Assembly (NCBI GenBank): GCA_020633675.1
Contig: JACKDE010000005.1
Location: forward strand, 372,001 to 436,000
Length of the DNA stretch: 64,000 nucleotides
Origin: Deferribacteres bacterium
GTDB lineage: Bacteria > Zhuqueibacterota > Zhuqueibacteria > Zhuqueibacterales > Geothermadaptataceae
Direction of reading: 5' to 3'
Position 1 is the stretch's first letter; the number at the start of each line of letters is the position of its first letter. The notes under the pieces were generated by a model, which was not told where the DNA came from, did not search any database, and saw nothing but the letters and a program-made list of their open reading frames with translations. The position numbers and the translations under genes were made by a program. Of this stretch, positions 6,947 through 15,887 are shown in pieces.

Positions 6947-9900
6947 AATAGTTTTTTTGAATTGCTTCGAAAAAAGCGCGACGAGCAGGTAAATAATCCC
7001 GGCGACGACAAAAAAGCTTAAAAGGCTTAAAATACTGGCGCGGAAGATGGTTCCACCGGAATCTGCAATGGTGCGGTGTGTCAGCGCAAACAATAAAAAT
7101 CCTGCCGGGATAGATGCACCAACACCGGCGCCAATCGCTTCACCGACGTTAACCTTGTGAATGATCAACATGATTGCACCAATAATTGCCAAAACAATGG
7201 TTGCTTCAATCGAACCGCCGCCCATGAGAAACAAAGCGGCAGCCGCGGCTCCGCTTGCCAGGCTGCACATTGTCGCAATTGAAGCTACTTTGCCACTTTG
7301 CACAGAAAAAAGTATCATGATAATACTATAAACAATAATTCCTATAAATATCAGGACATCATTGCCCTGCACGATTGGTGGGATGCCAGGTTGCAACGTT
7401 TCCGAAATTAATACGCCAAAAAAGGTGAGCGCCACGACCGGGGCTACGCCAAGGAAGCCTCTGATGTGCTTGTCTTTATCGGATAATCCAAAGCGGGCTA
7501 CGGCCAGCCAGGCTGGTATGCTCGCCAGCAATACAAAAAATTTGCCGCCATTGCCCCATTCAAGTGGCTGAACATACCAAAGCCAAAGAGACCACAGGAA
7601 TACAGGTAAAAAATTCATGGTGCCGGCAATCCAGCTTGCCTGGGTACGTTTACGCCGGTTTTCCATCGCAACTTGCCGTTGAAACAGAAGCGATTCCGGC
7701 TGACCTGAAGTGCGTTTTTCCTGCGGCTTGCTATAAGGCCGTAATACTGGTTTTTCGGGTTGCTGTGCTGGTCTCGGCCGCGGCGGTGCAACGGGTCGTG
7801 GACGCGGCTCCGGCCTCGAAGCGGGAGTTGGCGAAGGTTGCGACTGCCGCCCTGAAGGTGTACGCTTTGGTTCTTCTGCTTTGGCAGACATCCACGATTT
7901 TTCATCCGGCACTCTTTTTACGGTACCTGCTTCAATCGTCGAAGTATCGGTAAAAGAAGATGCGGCCTGCTTGTCGGCTACCGTTTTCCTGCGCTCTGGA
8001 ACCGGCTTGGATGCCGCCGTTGCCGACCTTGTTGGCTGCGGTTTCGGCTTTGCAGGGCTCGCGGATTTCGTTTTCGCCAATTCTGTTTTTGCTTCAACAG
8101 CGGTTTTCGGCCGAGGTGGAGCTGACTGTCTTGGCACTTCCCGGACTTTTTCCGGCGCCTTGAAGGTCGACTCCTGCATCGCTTTTTCTAATTTTTTCTG
8201 CAAGGTCGACTTCGAAGGCTTTCTTTGCGGCGCAGGTCGCTGCTCATTTTGCTGCCGAAATGCGTTTTCATCGCGGCGCGGTTGCGGAACTGGCCTTTGT
8301 GGCGCAGGCTGCACGGATGGCTGTGGCGGACTATGCTGCGCTGCAGGCTTTTGTGCCATTGGATGGGTTGCCTGTCCGACAGGCTGTTGTGGCACAGCTC
8401 CAGCCGATCCCTTCGGCATTGTGGTGCTCGGGGCACTTTGTTGCGGTACTGGCTGCGGCGGCCTATGCTGTGCTGGCGGCTTTTGAGCCATTGGATGCGT
8501 CACCTGCCCGACAGGTTGGTGTGGAGCAACTCCAGCCGGCCCTTTCGGGATTGTCGTACTCGAAGCAATTTGCTGTGGTGGAGGTTGCGGCACCCGTTCG
8601 TTTGGGGCTGTTTTTTGTACAGGCTGCTGAGGTGCCGGGCTCATTGGTGCCGGTGGATTTTTAGGAAGCGGTGGAGCTTTCGGAGCAGGCCGCTGAACGG
8701 GCCTTGCCGGACCAGGCCTGGACACAATTTGATCGGTGCCTTCCAGAATCGAATCCAGCATTTTCAACGAATCCTGCAATTTGGCTTCAGCCTCTTTGGT
8801 ATTGGCTTGAACATTCGGAATAGCTGATGGCTGCATACCCGGGCCAGACTGTGCCATGGATTTCGCCGCTGGTGGAGCCGCTGCTTTCGGCGTAACAGGG
8901 GATTGTGCTGGCGGACGTGGAGGCACCGACACAGGAACTACAGGTGCTGTTTGCTTTGCCTGTGCAGCCCGCAAATTGTTGATTGCTTGATTTGCAGAAG
9001 AGAGATTTTCTTTATATTCATGCTCCCGCGATTCGGCAGAAGCAACCTGCGCCTTGAGGAGCTCAATTTCCTTTTGCGCCGTCTTTGCTTCGTGATCGCT
9101 GAACTGCGATTTGGCAATTTCCTGTTGCAGTGATTTTATTTGAGACTTTGCCTGCTCAAGTTCGCTTTGTTCGCGCTCCATTCTCTGTTTGAGTTCTTTT
9201 GCATCGATGCCAGTCGTCGCCAATAACAGGAAACGCGGCGCTTCCCGGTATGCCGGATCGCGCAAGATCACCTCAGCCAAAAGTTTTTGAGCGCTTTCGT
9301 AGTTTTGGTTCGAAATCGCATCGAGTGCCTTTTCGTAGCGAATCGCCAGATGCAGTTGATTGCGTGCATGCCGCAGCTTGGCTCGCATGTCGCTGTTTTC
9401 CGGATTTCTGATCAACTCCAGCTCACACTCATCCACAATTGCTTCCCAATCTTGTTGTTCAACCGTATCAGAATCAGGCTTTGGAGCTTCAAGCGGAACT
9501 TCAGATACCTTTTTCACCTTTGTCTTTTCAGCTTCAACACGTTCGATATCTTGCCGGATCTGTTCGGTTACCCAGTTTTTAAACAGCGGCACCGAGAAAG
9601 CAATGCTCTGCTTTTCACGATCAACGTGTTCAATAATATCCAAAGTTTGAAATCTTCCCAGGATCGAATTGATCTGGTTGACCCGGCCATTTCTGCCAAG
9701 TTGCGCATAAATTTGATCCAACGGGATGGGCCCGTCACCGTGATTGAGCAAGAGTTGGAAGAAAGCCTGTTCGTCACCATTCAAATTGCGCCAGGTCGAA
9801 TCAAAAAATGATTGCAAGCGCAAGAAGGACGCACCTGAGACATCATCGATAATATGCGGATCGACGGCGACTGTTTTACCAACCGGCTGAAGGGTATCCC

Positions 9901-10618
9901 ATAAAACCGCTCCAAACGCTTGCGCCACATAGGGATGCCCTTTGGTCAAATCCCATAGGCGGTCGAAGGCAGCCGGATGCCATTGCAGAGCAAATGTGCC
10001 GGTCTCTTGTAGCAATTTTTCAAAATTACGGCGGGTAAATCGAGTAACCGGCATCGCAACATCGAATCGGGCAGATAATTCAAAATGAGGGCTGCCGCTA
10101 TCCAGGCTACATATAATTTTCGTGCTGCGAAGGACTTTGAGTGTTTGACTGAGAAAAGGCAGGAAACCTGTCTGTGCAGCGTCTTTATTCTGGTCAATGG
10201 CATCCAGGTCATCAAAGAGAAGTGCCAAATCACCAACTTCGTCCGATTTTTCGACGACAGGCAAAAAAGCCTCAAGAAAGAAACGGCCTTCATGGTCAAA
10301 GCTTTCAAAACGCGGTGGTTCAAAGGCGCACGCATTCGCGATCGCCTGGGAAATTTCAAATAGAAGTTCGTTTAACTTGAGGTGCGTTTTCCCGGCGAGA
10401 TCAAAATAGATTTGAGTAAAGCCTTCATCGCTCAAATAGTATTCGAGTTGCTTTAAAACTGTCGTTTTGCCAATGCGACGCGGACCATAAAGCAAGAAAC
10501 TGCTCTTTTCCGGTTCCGATAGATGTTGCAGAAGCTGTTGAATGAGGGCATCGCGTCCAAAAAACCGTTTTTCATCTTCTATTGGCGGCCCTGCTATAAA
10601 AGGATTGGCTCGTTCCAT
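6941..10618 (-). CDS. large AAA ATPase with Pro/Gln-rich linker and C-terminal membrane domain
   Basis: This 1225-residue protein has four parts. Residues 1-350 form a STAND/ATPase_2-like module: Walker A LYGPRRIGKTT at 43-53, Walker B LALLFDDLDAID at 131-142, and a winged-helix-like end. Residues 388-555 are helical, with a TPR-like stretch and a predicted coiled coil. Residues 556-975 are low-complexity, rich in Pro, Gln, Ala and Lys, and include a 44-residue tandem duplication at about 677-764. Residues 997-1220 hold seven or so hydrophobic helices. The ATPase would be cytoplasmic and tethered to the membrane by a long flexible linker. No described family with this whole architecture comes to mind. 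A small reading frame lies 31 bases upstream. The function is unknown; signalling, membrane scaffolding or polarity roles are possible. Confidence 0.8.
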   Translation of the reverse strand: MERANPFIAGPPIEDEKRFFGRDALIQQLLQHLSEPEKSSFLLYGPRRIGKTTVLKQLEYYLSDEGFTQIYFDLAGKTHLKLNELLFEISQAIANACAFEPPRFESFDHEGRFFLEAFLPVVEKSDEVGDLALLFDDLDAIDQNKDAAQTGFLPFLSQTLKVLRSTKIICSLDSGSPHFELSARFDVAMPVTRFTRRNFEKLLQETGTFALQWHPAAFDRLWDLTKGHPYVAQAFGAVLWDTLQPVGKTVAVDPHIIDDVSGASFLRLQSFFDSTWRNLNGDEQAFFQLLLNHGDGPIPLDQIYAQLGRNGRVNQINSILGRFQTLDIIEHVDREKQSIAFSVPLFKNWVTEQIRQDIERVEAEKTKVKKVSEVPLEAPKPDSDTVEQQDWEAIVDECELELIRNPENSDMRAKLRHARNQLHLAIRYEKALDAISNQNYESAQKLLAEVILRDPAYREAPRFLLLATTGIDAKELKQRMEREQSELEQAKSQIKSLQQEIAKSQFSDHEAKTAQKEIELLKAQVASAESREHEYKENLSSANQAINNLRAAQAKQTAPVVPVSVPPRPPAQSPVTPKAAAPPAAKSMAQSGPGMQPSAIPNVQANTKEAEAKLQDSLKMLDSILEGTDQIVSRPGPARPVQRPAPKAPPLPKNPPAPMSPAPQQPVQKTAPNERVPQPPPQQIASSTTIPKGPAGVAPHQPVGQVTHPMAQKPPAQHRPPQPVPQQSAPSTTMPKGSAGAVPQQPVGQATHPMAQKPAAQHSPPQPSVQPAPQRPVPQPRRDENAFRQQNEQRPAPQRKPSKSTLQKKLEKAMQESTFKAPEKVREVPRQSAPPRPKTAVEAKTELAKTKSASPAKPKPQPTRSATAASKPVPERRKTVADKQAASSFTDTSTIEAGTVKRVPDEKSWMSAKAEEPKRTPSGRQSQPSPTPASRPEPRPRPVAPPRPRPAQQPEKPVLRPYSKPQEKRTSGQPESLLFQRQVAMENRRKRTQASWIAGTMNFLPVFLWSLWLWYVQPLEWGNGGKFFVLLASIPAWLAVARFGLSDKDKHIRGFLGVAPVVALTFFGVLISETLQPGIPPIVQGNDVLIFIGIIVYSIIMILFSVQSGKVASIATMCSLASGAAAAALFLMGGGSIEATIVLAIIGAIMLIIHKVNVGEAIGAGVGASIPAGFLLFALTHRTIADSGGTIFRASILSLLSFFVVAGIIYLLVALFSKQFKKTIL
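8327..8590. repeat. 132-bp in-frame tandem duplication inside the AAA gene
   Basis: Two adjacent 132-bp units encode the near-identical 44-residue segments at residues 677-720 and 721-764 of the large AAA protein. Each has a PQPxPQQ start, a STTxPKG core, a QPVGQxTHPMAQKP block and AQH near the end. The unit length is a multiple of three, so copy-number change would keep the frame. Confidence 0.8.
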
Positions 10619-10649
10619 GCGTCATTCTTGCCAACAATTGGAGTTGCTT

Positions 10650-10784
10650 TCATTGCAAATTCTTCATGTACGCGTCCCAGGTTGGATCATACTCTCTCGT
10701 ACAAGTTTCATCATCCCTGCTGTCGTAACCTGAGAGTGACATTTCGATTTCCCGAATGTTGTCTTCCTGAATCGGGTATTGCAT
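10650..10784 (-). CDS. small acidic ORF upstream of the AAA gene
   Basis: A 44-codon frame starts at ATG 10784 and ends with TGA at 10652-10650. An alternative TTG start nine bases earlier has a GGAAGAG site five bases before it. The product begins MQYPIQEDNIREIEMSLSG and is rich in Asp and Glu (YDSRDDETCTREYDPTWD). The same frame stays open for about 20 codons further upstream without a standard start, so it might be the 3' remnant of a longer gene. It lies 31 bases before the large AAA gene on the same strand and may be co-transcribed. No homologue is recognised. Confidence 0.4.
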   Translation of the reverse strand: MQYPIQEDNIREIEMSLSGYDSRDDETCTREYDPTWDAYMKNLQ

Positions 10785-10793
10785 TAAGCCCAA

Positions 10794-11123
10794 AACATCT
10801 CTTCCAAACTTTGCAATTGCGCTAAATTGGCCTTCGATACTTTGGGCAACGGATTAGCTTAAAACTTAGGATTTCGTTAATTAGCCCTTTGCTTTAGTAA
10901 TAATACGGTCTAAAGAGCCATTTCAAGAAAAAATGCAGTCTTACGATAAAAAAATTCATTTCTTCGAAAGAAGAAACGCATACTATCCGGCTTATACTCT
11001 TTTGAATCTTGCATTTTTATCATAATATGAGGAAAGCTATAATTGCTCTTTATCAGCACCTTATCAACATAATAATGTTCATTTCATAAAGCATTTCACA
11101 CTTTTGATCAGAAAGGAGACTCC
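10794..11123. other. intergenic region between divergent genes
   Basis: This AT-rich stretch of about 330 bases separates the leftward AAA unit from the rightward metallo-hydrolase gene and probably holds both promoters. The GAAAGGAG ribosome site of the latter is at its right end. I see no further gene or clear repeat. Confidence 0.5.
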
Positions 11124-12104
11124 GTGCGCGATTTGCAGCATAAACAAAATTCTCAAAAAAATATCATTTTCTTTAAATGGCTATTTTTCAATATTTGCCT
11201 GCTTTTCGCAGCAAACACTTTTGCACAACCAACAGATGACGCGCCATTTATCGTTGTGCTCGGCATCGCGCAAGATGCTGGTTTCCCTCAAGCGGATTGT
11301 CAAAAAGCGTGCTGCGCCGAAGCATGGAAAAATCCGGCTATCCGCCAGAAAACAGCCTGTCTTGGCATCGTCGATCCGGTTTCCGGTGAACGCTGGATGA
11401 TCGATGCTACACCGAACTTTAAGGAGCAGTTGTGGGAACTCAACACGCATGTCAGCAATCGAGATACGCAACCGCTGAACGGAGTGCTGCTGACGCATGC
11501 GCACGTTGGCCATTACACCGGGCTGATGCATCTGGGATTTGAAATTATTGGCGCGAAGAGTGTACCGGTCTACGCTATGCCGCGGATGAAAAGCTTCCTG
11601 GAATCATCCGGACCATGGCATCAACTTGTGCGTTTGCAAAATATCGATATTCAGCCTGTAAACGATGGCGTGGAAGTTCAACTCAACGAACGCATTCGGA
11701 TCACACCATTTCTGGTTCCGCATCGAGATGAATACAGCGAAACGGTCGGTTATCGCATCAGCGGGCCAAACCAGTCAGCGATCTTCATCCCCGATATTGA
11801 CAAATGGGAAAAATGGGATCGGCAAATCGAAGAGTTGATCACCAGCAGTGACCGGGCCTATCTGGACGGGAGTTTCTATTATAATGATGAAGTGCAGGGC
11901 CGCGATATGTCGGAATTTCCGCACCCGTTCATCATCGAATCGATGCAACGGTTTGCCGAATTACAGCAAACGGACAGGCAAAAAGTGACATTCATTCACT
12001 TCAACCATAGCAATCCTGTCATGCAGCCGCAAAGTGAGCAAGCGCAGGCAGTTCGCAAAAAGGGATTTCGGCTGGCAAAGGAAGGCGAAATTTTTAAACT
12101 ATAA
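11124..12104 (+). CDS. exported PqqB-like metallo-beta-lactamase-fold hydrolase
   Basis: The 326-residue protein starts at GTG 11124 after an AAGGAG site and has a signal peptide ending near ANTFAQ (about residue 34). The next segment, VLGIAQDAGFPQADC with a CC pair shortly after, matches the N-terminus of PqqB proteins, where these cysteines hold a structural metal. The usual metal motif HxHxDH appears as THAHVGH, so the second-site Asp is Gly. Further conserved parts are VPHRDEYSETVGY and IHFNHSNP near the end. PqqB is normally cytoplasmic and acts in PQQ synthesis. This one is exported and no other pqq gene is near, so a different hydrolase role is likely. Confidence 0.8.
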   Translation: MRDLQHKQNSQKNIIFFKWLFFNICLLFAANTFAQPTDDAPFIVVLGIAQDAGFPQADCQKACCAEAWKNPAIRQKTACLGIVDPVSGERWMIDATPNFKEQLWELNTHVSNRDTQPLNGVLLTHAHVGHYTGLMHLGFEIIGAKSVPVYAMPRMKSFLESSGPWHQLVRLQNIDIQPVNDGVEVQLNERIRITPFLVPHRDEYSETVGYRISGPNQSAIFIPDIDKWEKWDRQIEELITSSDRAYLDGSFYYNDEVQGRDMSEFPHPFIIESMQRFAELQQTDRQKVTFIHFNHSNPVMQPQSEQAQAVRKKGFRLAKEGEIFKL

Positions 12105-12475
12105 TCGATAAATAATGTAGTTGTGTTTGGGGCAGCTGCGCGATTTTACGCATATTGCAGAATTGTATGTATTTAAGCGCAAGGTTTTTCAAATTTGTCA
12201 CATCCCCTTTGCGGGATGAGCAAAATTCAGGTTTTTGCATGCCGCACAACTTCACGCCAACACACCACGCAAAATCTTACTTCCAAAACGCAAAAACATT
12301 TTGGGTGATAATCCGTCTATGTGAAAAGCTCCAGTAGTGCATATTGCTTGTTGAAAATTTTCCCAAGCACGGTGGAGTGTCGCATTTGCGCAATATACCC
12401 CAGGAAGCGCTGCTAATGCAGATTGGCAGCGCTTTTTTGTTGCAAACATGCTTGGCTAACAGCTCAGGACTTTTG
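12105..12475. other. intergenic region with a terminator
   Basis: About 370 bases lie between the metallo-hydrolase and the DCC-family gene. The only structure I can support is the hairpin terminator at 12405-12439. The reading frame of the DCC gene extends upstream through this hairpin, which argues that the gene starts only after it. Confidence 0.6.
12405..12439 (+). terminator. rho-independent terminator
   Basis: The stem AAGCGCTGC (12405-12413) pairs perfectly with GCAGCGCTT (12426-12434) around a 12-base loop and is followed by a T-run. It is oriented for rightward transcripts, probably those coming from the metallo-hydrolase gene. Confidence 0.8.
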
Positions 12476-12901
12476 ATGCACAAGCAAGCCCGTATCAAGG
12501 AAAAATCCGAACAGCCTGCCATTGTTCTGTTCGATGGTGTCTGTAATTTATGCAATGCTTCGGTGAACTTCATTTTGGATCGCGACAAGCAAGGTGTTTT
12601 TCGGTTTGCGGCTTTGCAATCAGACGTTGGGAAAAAACTCATCGCGTCCTGTACAGATGATTCCTTTCCCGATTCGGTCGTGCTGTTTGAAAACCACCAA
12701 ATTTACACCGAATCGACTGCCATTTTGCGCATCTGCAGACGGCTTGGCTTTCCGTGGCAACTGCTATACTTTTTGATATTCATTCCTGCGTTTCTGCGCG
12801 ATCCCGTCTATCGCTGGATAGCGCGCCATCGCTACCGCTGGTTTGGCAAGCGCGATGTCTGTCGCGTGCCGACGCCAGAACTCCATGATCGATTTCTTTA
12901 G
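12476..12901 (+). CDS. DCC family thiol-disulfide oxidoreductase-like protein (DUF393)
   Basis: The start at ATG 12476 is chosen because AGGA lies six bases before it and the conserved domain begins soon after; the longer frame would run through a terminator. The 141-residue product shows the family hallmark IVLFDGVCNLCN, with the CxxC-like DGVCNLC near residues 17-23, and ends with the typical RHRYRWFGKRDVCRVP. DCC proteins are small predicted thioredoxin-like oxidoreductases of unknown substrate. It converges on the TonB-dependent receptor gene four bases away. Confidence 0.88.
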   Translation: MHKQARIKEKSEQPAIVLFDGVCNLCNASVNFILDRDKQGVFRFAALQSDVGKKLIASCTDDSFPDSVVLFENHQIYTESTAILRICRRLGFPWQLLYFLIFIPAFLRDPVYRWIARHRYRWFGKRDVCRVPTPELHDRFL

Positions 12902-12905
12902 CTGA

Positions 12906-15314
12906 TCAAAGTCTCAGCTCGGCCCCTAAAATAAAATTGCGCCCCGGTGCATTCAAGCCACTCAAATGCTCACGATAGTTGAGATCAAAAATATTGCCGA
13001 CCCCAAATCTGAGTGAAAAAGCAGGACTCAGCGTGCAGGAGCTGCGGAAATTCAAAGTGAGCCAGCCGGGTGTGCCGCCCTCGGGAATGCGCGAGTCTTC
13101 AAGGTCTTCATCTGCCAACCTTTTTTGCTCACCGGCAAAACGCGCATTTGCCTCTATGAAGTATCTTTCGGCACGGTAACGCAAACTCGCGAAACCATGG
13201 AGCGGCGGAATGCCGGATATCGGCTGATCATCGGAGCTGTTCTGGCCGTAGGTATAGCTGAGGCTACCACTCGCAATCCAGTTTTCACCGAACTGAATTT
13301 TCGTACCGAGCTCAATGCCTGTGATATAGGCTTCACCTGCATTGGCACGATGAAAAACCGGAATACTGTCCGTGTCAATCACCACAAATGGCTGGCCGCC
13401 AAATAGCGCAGGCTGCCGGACCAGCAAGTCGGTGAAATCGCTATAATACATCAAGGCATGTGCTTTTAGGCGATCGAAGCCGAATTTCAAGCCACCATCT
13501 ATTGACAGGACCTTTTCCGGACCGAGATCAGCGTTGGGCACATCGTAAAAGCTGTCGGCTTTTCCTCCACCAATTTTGGTCGCATCGTCAAGGTTCGGGG
13601 CACGAAAACCCTGTGCAATGTTGGTGACGAAGTTGACATTTTCAGCCAACCTGAAACGCGAACCAATACTGCCCGTCAGCGCGCCCGGCGTTTGTTCGAT
13701 GGTACCGAGATCGACATCGCCGGTCGAACCCGGAGCAAACGGTGCGTACAAATCGAACGCACTATAGCGCAGCCCGCCATCGATCACCCACCGGCTGGTC
13801 AGCACCAGCTCGCCCTGCAAAAACGCGCCAAAACTCTTATATGTTGAGCCATCCGGATAAATGGTAGTGATATTGGAAATTGCACCGGATGCCAGGTTTT
13901 CTTCGATTGCAGCGGTCTGTACGTCATCTCCATAGTACTCAAAACCATAAACCACAAAAAGTCGCTCGTTGAATACCTTGTTCATTTGCAGCTCAAAACC
14001 GATGGTATTGGTCCGGTAGGATTCGAAGGTTTTGGTTGTTCTGCCGATACGCTGTTTGATGCGTTGCTCATATTGGCTCTGAAACGAGACTGTGACGGTG
14101 GCAAAATGAAACAGGGCAGTTGGCATATTCAATTTATAGCGCAAATAGCCAAAATCACGCTCTTGGGGTTCGTAGTGCCAAATAGAATATTTTTGCGTTT
14201 CGAACACATCATACCGCGGAACGGAGGGCTGGCGATTAAGTTGATACAGCACGGTGAATTCATGTTGCTCGGCGGGCCGGTAGTACGCTTTTGCCATCAA
14301 ATCATACGATTCAAATCCGTTTGGGCTTTGGATCACCGGTAAGGAGCGGCTTTCGCGCGAATCGTTGCGCAATCGCTCCATCAATGTAACGCCGCCATGC
14401 TCGCCACGCCGAACATCCCCGTACGCACTGAATGCGCCATCCAATAGCACACCAAACTTTGCATTTGCAGCCGACAAACTGATGTGATTTGATATCAGAT
14501 TTTCTGCCGAGGCGACCAATCCGGACACAACTCCACTCCATTGCAGCTTCGAACTCGAAGTCAGCACAGGTGTTTTGGTGATAGCATTGATGGCACCGCC
14601 GAGTGCATCACTGCCATAGAGCATTGAAACCGGGCCGTGCACCACTTCCATTCGATCCAGCGATTGTGAGCCAATGGTGTTGAGATATTGGGTGTTGCCG
14701 CCACGATACGTGGCGTTGTTCAAGCGGATGCCATCGATCATCAGCAGGATTTTATTTGCCTTCAGTCCCCGAATCAGAGCTGATCCGCCCCCCTGGTTGG
14801 TCTTTTGGATAAAAACACCGGGCTCTTCACGCAGCAATTCAGGCGTTTGCACGATGTTATTTTCACGCATCTCTTCTGCGGTGACGACGGTTACCAGTTG
14901 CGGGATATCCTGCGCGTACTCCGAGTTGCGTGTTGCGGTCACAATCAGTTCTTCGCCTTCGAGCACGGTTTCCCGCATGGAAGCGTTGAACACCAGCGAG
15001 GCGCCCGGCATCAATTGCACATTTTGACGCTCAATTGTCTTGTATCCTTGGCGGCGAAAAATCAGTTCATATTTCCCGGGTGGGATGTTATCGATACGGA
15101 AGGTACCATCTTTTTGGGACACGTCGCCCTTGCCAGTGTTTTTCAGGAAAACTTCAACCAATGGCAAAGGCATCTGTTTTGACTCAGCCGTCACCTTGCC
15201 TGAAAGTGTGGCATTTTCATTTTTTGATTGTGCTAGTGCTGTTGTCTCTAAATTGACGATAAACCAAAATAGGAGTCCAATTGAAAGGGTGAATCCTTTT
15301 GCCGAATATTTCAT
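12906..15314 (-). CDS. TonB-dependent receptor with carboxypeptidase-regulatory-like domain
   Basis: The 802-residue outer-membrane protein has a signal peptide (ending near TALAQS, residue 30). A carboxypeptidase-regulatory-like domain follows at about 36-112 (LSGKVTAESKQMPLPLVEV). The plug is at about 128-245, including SALIRGLKANKILLMIDGIR and VVHGPVSMLYGSDALGGAIN. The remainder forms a 22-stranded barrel and ends in an aromatic-poor but normal barrel strand (RNFILGAELRL). Such receptors import iron chelates, cobalamin or other large nutrients using TonB energy. The substrate cannot be assigned, and no iron or vitamin genes adjoin it. The TonB-like protein at 6284-6946 is a plausible partner. 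Confidence 0.94.
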   Translation of the reverse strand: MKYSAKGFTLSIGLLFWFIVNLETTALAQSKNENATLSGKVTAESKQMPLPLVEVFLKNTGKGDVSQKDGTFRIDNIPPGKYELIFRRQGYKTIERQNVQLMPGASLVFNASMRETVLEGEELIVTATRNSEYAQDIPQLVTVVTAEEMRENNIVQTPELLREEPGVFIQKTNQGGGSALIRGLKANKILLMIDGIRLNNATYRGGNTQYLNTIGSQSLDRMEVVHGPVSMLYGSDALGGAINAITKTPVLTSSSKLQWSGVVSGLVASAENLISNHISLSAANAKFGVLLDGAFSAYGDVRRGEHGGVTLMERLRNDSRESRSLPVIQSPNGFESYDLMAKAYYRPAEQHEFTVLYQLNRQPSVPRYDVFETQKYSIWHYEPQERDFGYLRYKLNMPTALFHFATVTVSFQSQYEQRIKQRIGRTTKTFESYRTNTIGFELQMNKVFNERLFVVYGFEYYGDDVQTAAIEENLASGAISNITTIYPDGSTYKSFGAFLQGELVLTSRWVIDGGLRYSAFDLYAPFAPGSTGDVDLGTIEQTPGALTGSIGSRFRLAENVNFVTNIAQGFRAPNLDDATKIGGGKADSFYDVPNADLGPEKVLSIDGGLKFGFDRLKAHALMYYSDFTDLLVRQPALFGGQPFVVIDTDSIPVFHRANAGEAYITGIELGTKIQFGENWIASGSLSYTYGQNSSDDQPISGIPPLHGFASLRYRAERYFIEANARFAGEQKRLADEDLEDSRIPEGGTPGWLTLNFRSSCTLSPAFSLRFGVGNIFDLNYREHLSGLNAPGRNFILGAELRL

Positions 15315-15462
15315 TTTGACCTCACGCTCAATTATTATGATTGGCCTAAAACCAAACTTTTTCGCCTTGAGGTGCAGTGCTTAAGTGTATTTATCCACTC
15401 CATCCAAAATGATATTCCGGTATCAGGAGAAAGGCATATTGGGGGCCACTTCAACAAACCGT

Positions 15463-15783
15463 TCAGCGCATCCTGATCTGTCTTAAATGCTCCTGCACGA
15501 CTTCTCCCGGAGCAGCATTGATCAAAAATCTGGCTGCTGCGATGACGATAACCAAATCATCGCCCCAACCAAGAATCGGGATGATAAAATCTGGAACCAG
15601 ATCAAGCGGAGAGATAAGGTAGACGAGGGAAGCCAGGAACAACAGCTTCGGCAGCAATCCAACGCGCGGATCACGCATCAATTGACTGATGAGCTTAAAA
15701 TTTGTCGGCAGCATGATAAAAAAGGAAAGCACTCCGCCGGGATTGCGCAATGCTTTTTGAAGCCAGTAACTAAATCGAGTCAT
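15463..15783 (-). CDS. YkvA family (DUF1232) membrane protein
   Basis: The 106-residue protein contains the DUF1232 core: LLPKLLFLASLVYLISPLDL followed by VPDFIIPILGWGDD at about residues 50-85. The core includes the conserved D-PD-Lx-P helix turn. Two hydrophobic segments suggest a small inner-membrane protein. The family is widespread and its role is unknown. It is an isolated leftward gene. Confidence 0.9.
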   Translation of the reverse strand: MTRFSYWLQKALRNPGGVLSFFIMLPTNFKLISQLMRDPRVGLLPKLLFLASLVYLISPLDLVPDFIIPILGWGDDLVIVIAAARFLINAAPGEVVQEHLRQIRMR

Positions 15784-15887
15784 CTTTATTCAAAAATCGA
15801 TTAGATCTCTTTTCTTGAGCCAAACATCAGCAAGTCAGGCTCTTGCACACGAATCGAAAAAATTTTCGTATCGCTCAAAAATATTTT

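Noticed and set aside
7881..8486. 201-codon rightward frame rich in Gly and Cys
   Set aside because: It is the antisense of the Pro/Ala-rich repeat region of the AAA gene, which produces Gly/Cys/Ala-rich shadow frames.
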